Shown: piece after piece, positions 31,261-32,678 of the stretch
Position numbering within the stretch: the stretch's first letter is position 1
How the letters are laid out: every line of letters begins with the position of its first letter
NCBI GenBank assembly: GCA_964058805.1
Contig: CAXKVV010000787.1
Coordinates: 1-32,678 of the forward strand
Source of the DNA: Schoenoplectus triqueter
Lineage: Eukaryota; Streptophyta; Magnoliopsida; Poales; Cyperaceae
Reading direction: 5' to 3'
Length of the DNA stretch: 32,678 bases
Made by a program: the position numbers and the translations under genes
The notes under the pieces: model-generated
Told to the model about the DNA's origin: nothing
The model's input: only the letters and a program-made list of their open reading frames with translations
Database searches by the model: none

Positions 31261-32678
31261 ATGGTGTCGGCGGTGCAGTCGCCGCCGCTGGACCTCGACC
31301 CGGCGATCAAGGAGATGACTCGTGGCTACGATCTGGCGGTCCAGCTCCACTGCATACTCCTCGCGCAGAAACCGGAGACCAGATCTATGACCTTAGATCT
31401 CGCGGAGAAGATAGTGCGAGCTTTCAAGACCTCTCTTGATGTGCTCAAGCCTCACATCAAGCCCTCCAATGCCCGACCCCAACTCAACAAGCAATTAGCA
31501 CCCAACCCCCCTACTCAAATTGCTATTTCTTCTCCCGACAATGCCGAAGATGCCGCGGAACATACTAGAAAGTAACTTCCTCATGTTAATTTCCAGTCAC
31601 CTACAACCTCATTATCAAATTATTTATTTATCTATTTTTTTTTCATTTCTCTCTGATGAACATCTATTAGTTGTCTGTCCAGAAAATTTTCTTCTTTTTT
31701 ACATTCAGAAGCAACAAAATTTCTTCTCCTAATATTTTGGCGCAGAGGCAGGATTTCTAAAAGCTATTAACTTATTGTAGTTGTATTTATTCTTTGGAAA
31801 GGAGGAAAGGAAAAGACGAATCATGGAAGACAGTTACAAAAACCCCACATCACGATGGCTACCAGTGGCGAAAATACGGCGAAAAGAAAATTCGAGGAAC
31901 CGTCTTCCCTAGGTCTATTTCTATCTTAGCATTCAATAATTCTAGATCGGATTCTCCCTTTATTTATCTTTTGGTTTTGCTATACAAGTAAGCACTCAGT
32001 TGCCACCTTGCAACACCCACACACAGGGAGAAAGGGGATTTAGAAAAGCACCCAAGACAACATTTATTAGAGTCTTTCTTTTTGTTTCTATATAATCTGT
32101 ATAGAATTATTACTAGTGAATGTCTTACTAGTTCTGATAATAAGACAACTTGTACTTTACCCTTATACTACTAGTGCACTTGATCCAACTCTACCTGTTA
32201 TATCTATTTGAATGTTTCTATACCACTTTCAATGACTGTAAAAGTTCCCACTGTTATCATCCTTGTAGACTGCCATTTCCAACGACCTGTTGCAATTTTC
32301 CATGCTTAATTTACAATGATGTCACCCTTGTGTAGGTGCTACTACCGGTGCACTTACCTACATGACCAAAACTGTCAGGCGACCAAGCAGGTGCAACAGC
32401 TTAACAGCGATGACCCACCTCTGTTTGATGTGACATACAACAGGAGGCACACTTGTTACAATGTCTCCAGTTTGAAACAAAATGGAGAGTGTCCTCCTCA
32501 GAGCAAAGATGGCTATTCCACTTGTATTGTTTTTGGTGCTTCTGACATGGATGATGCTGACGATGACGAGGTGACTATCGTTGCTTCCTCCGGTAACAAC
32601 TCCAGAGGTCTCTCTCTCTCTCTCTCTCCACTTCCCTATTTTGTCAAAAGGAGTCTTTATCATTTCACGTTTCTTTCT
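31261..32678 (+). CDS. Group III WRKY transcription factor with WRKYGEK variant (3' end beyond window)
   Basis: A plant DNA-binding regulator of defence and stress genes that normally binds W-box (TTGAC) sites. Exons are 31261-31571, 31802-31912 and 32336 onward; all borders are GT-AG. The intron inside the WRKY domain splits the Arg codon (AG|G) of the FPR motif, which is the standard position for group III. The domain has DGYQWRKYGEKKI at 122-134, with Glu131 where most family members have Gln. The zinc site is C-X7-C-X23-H-X-C: Cys146, Cys154, His178, Cys180, the group III type. Residues 1-100 include a charged, leucine-rich N-region. The tail is acidic (DMDDADDDE) and then Ser-rich. The frame is open to the window end, running through a (TC)n tract at 32609-32628 that would encode Leu-Ser repeats; a splice donor at AG|GTCTC cannot be excluded. 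The gene is incomplete here. Confidence 0.93.

Noticed and set aside
1..32678. CRISPR arrays, bacterial operons, rRNA or intact tRNA genes
   Set aside because: None seen; repeats here are transposons and microsatellites of a plant nuclear genome.

Overview
This window is nuclear DNA of a flowering plant, most likely a eudicot. Genes have GT-AG introns, TATA boxes and GC-richer exons in AT-rich surroundings. The gene content (plant-type ADP/ATP carrier with a long N-terminal extension, remorin, RbcX, group III WRKY, secreted glycine-rich protein, pectinase and receptor-kinase relics, Ty1-copia elements) is specific to land plants. I could not fix the species.

Layout. 1-700 is AT-rich and holds a degenerate SINE. 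747-3600 is a mitochondrial ADP/ATP carrier gene (+; 382 aa in three coding exons, with a probable 5'UTR intron). 4362-5177 is a single-exon secreted glycine-rich protein gene (+). 6043-9220 is a complete but decayed Ty1-copia retrotransposon (-), with both LTRs, PBS, PPT and a 5-bp target duplication, but almost no gag. 9329-10556 is a run of three long hairpin (MITE-like) elements. 11010-11995 is a second, truncated copia piece (LTR plus broken gag, -). 12300-12540 is a broken protein-kinase fragment (+). 13341-14622 is a remorin gene (-; 251 aa, three exons). 14680-15045 carries four unrelated short tandem arrays. 15486-15964 is a hAT-type MITE with an 8-bp target duplication. 16040-16740 holds a fourth hairpin element and half of a fifth. 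17430-17720 is an orphan GC-richer island with a G-box. 20110-22690 is the splicing factor gene SF3A2 (-; 306 aa, seven exons). 23110-24132 is a polygalacturonase pseudogene (+). 24550-26065 is the Rubisco assembly chaperone gene RbcX (-; 192 aa, five exons). 26100-31170 is mostly AT-rich intergenic DNA with some cis-motif clusters. 31261 to the window end is a group III WRKY transcription factor gene (+), cut off at its 3' side and carrying WRKYGEK in place of WRKYGQK.

The intact genes are independent plant loci with unrelated roles: mitochondrial nucleotide exchange, cell wall or extracellular protein, membrane scaffold, splicing, chloroplast Rubisco assembly, and transcription. There is no operon-like logic, and I see no gene cluster working as one system. 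The most unusual content is in the repeats. A set of hairpin elements shares an internal core and TATATAGAGAG borders but carries different ends, and one member looks like a chimera of two types. The copia insertion can be delimited to the base from sequence alone.
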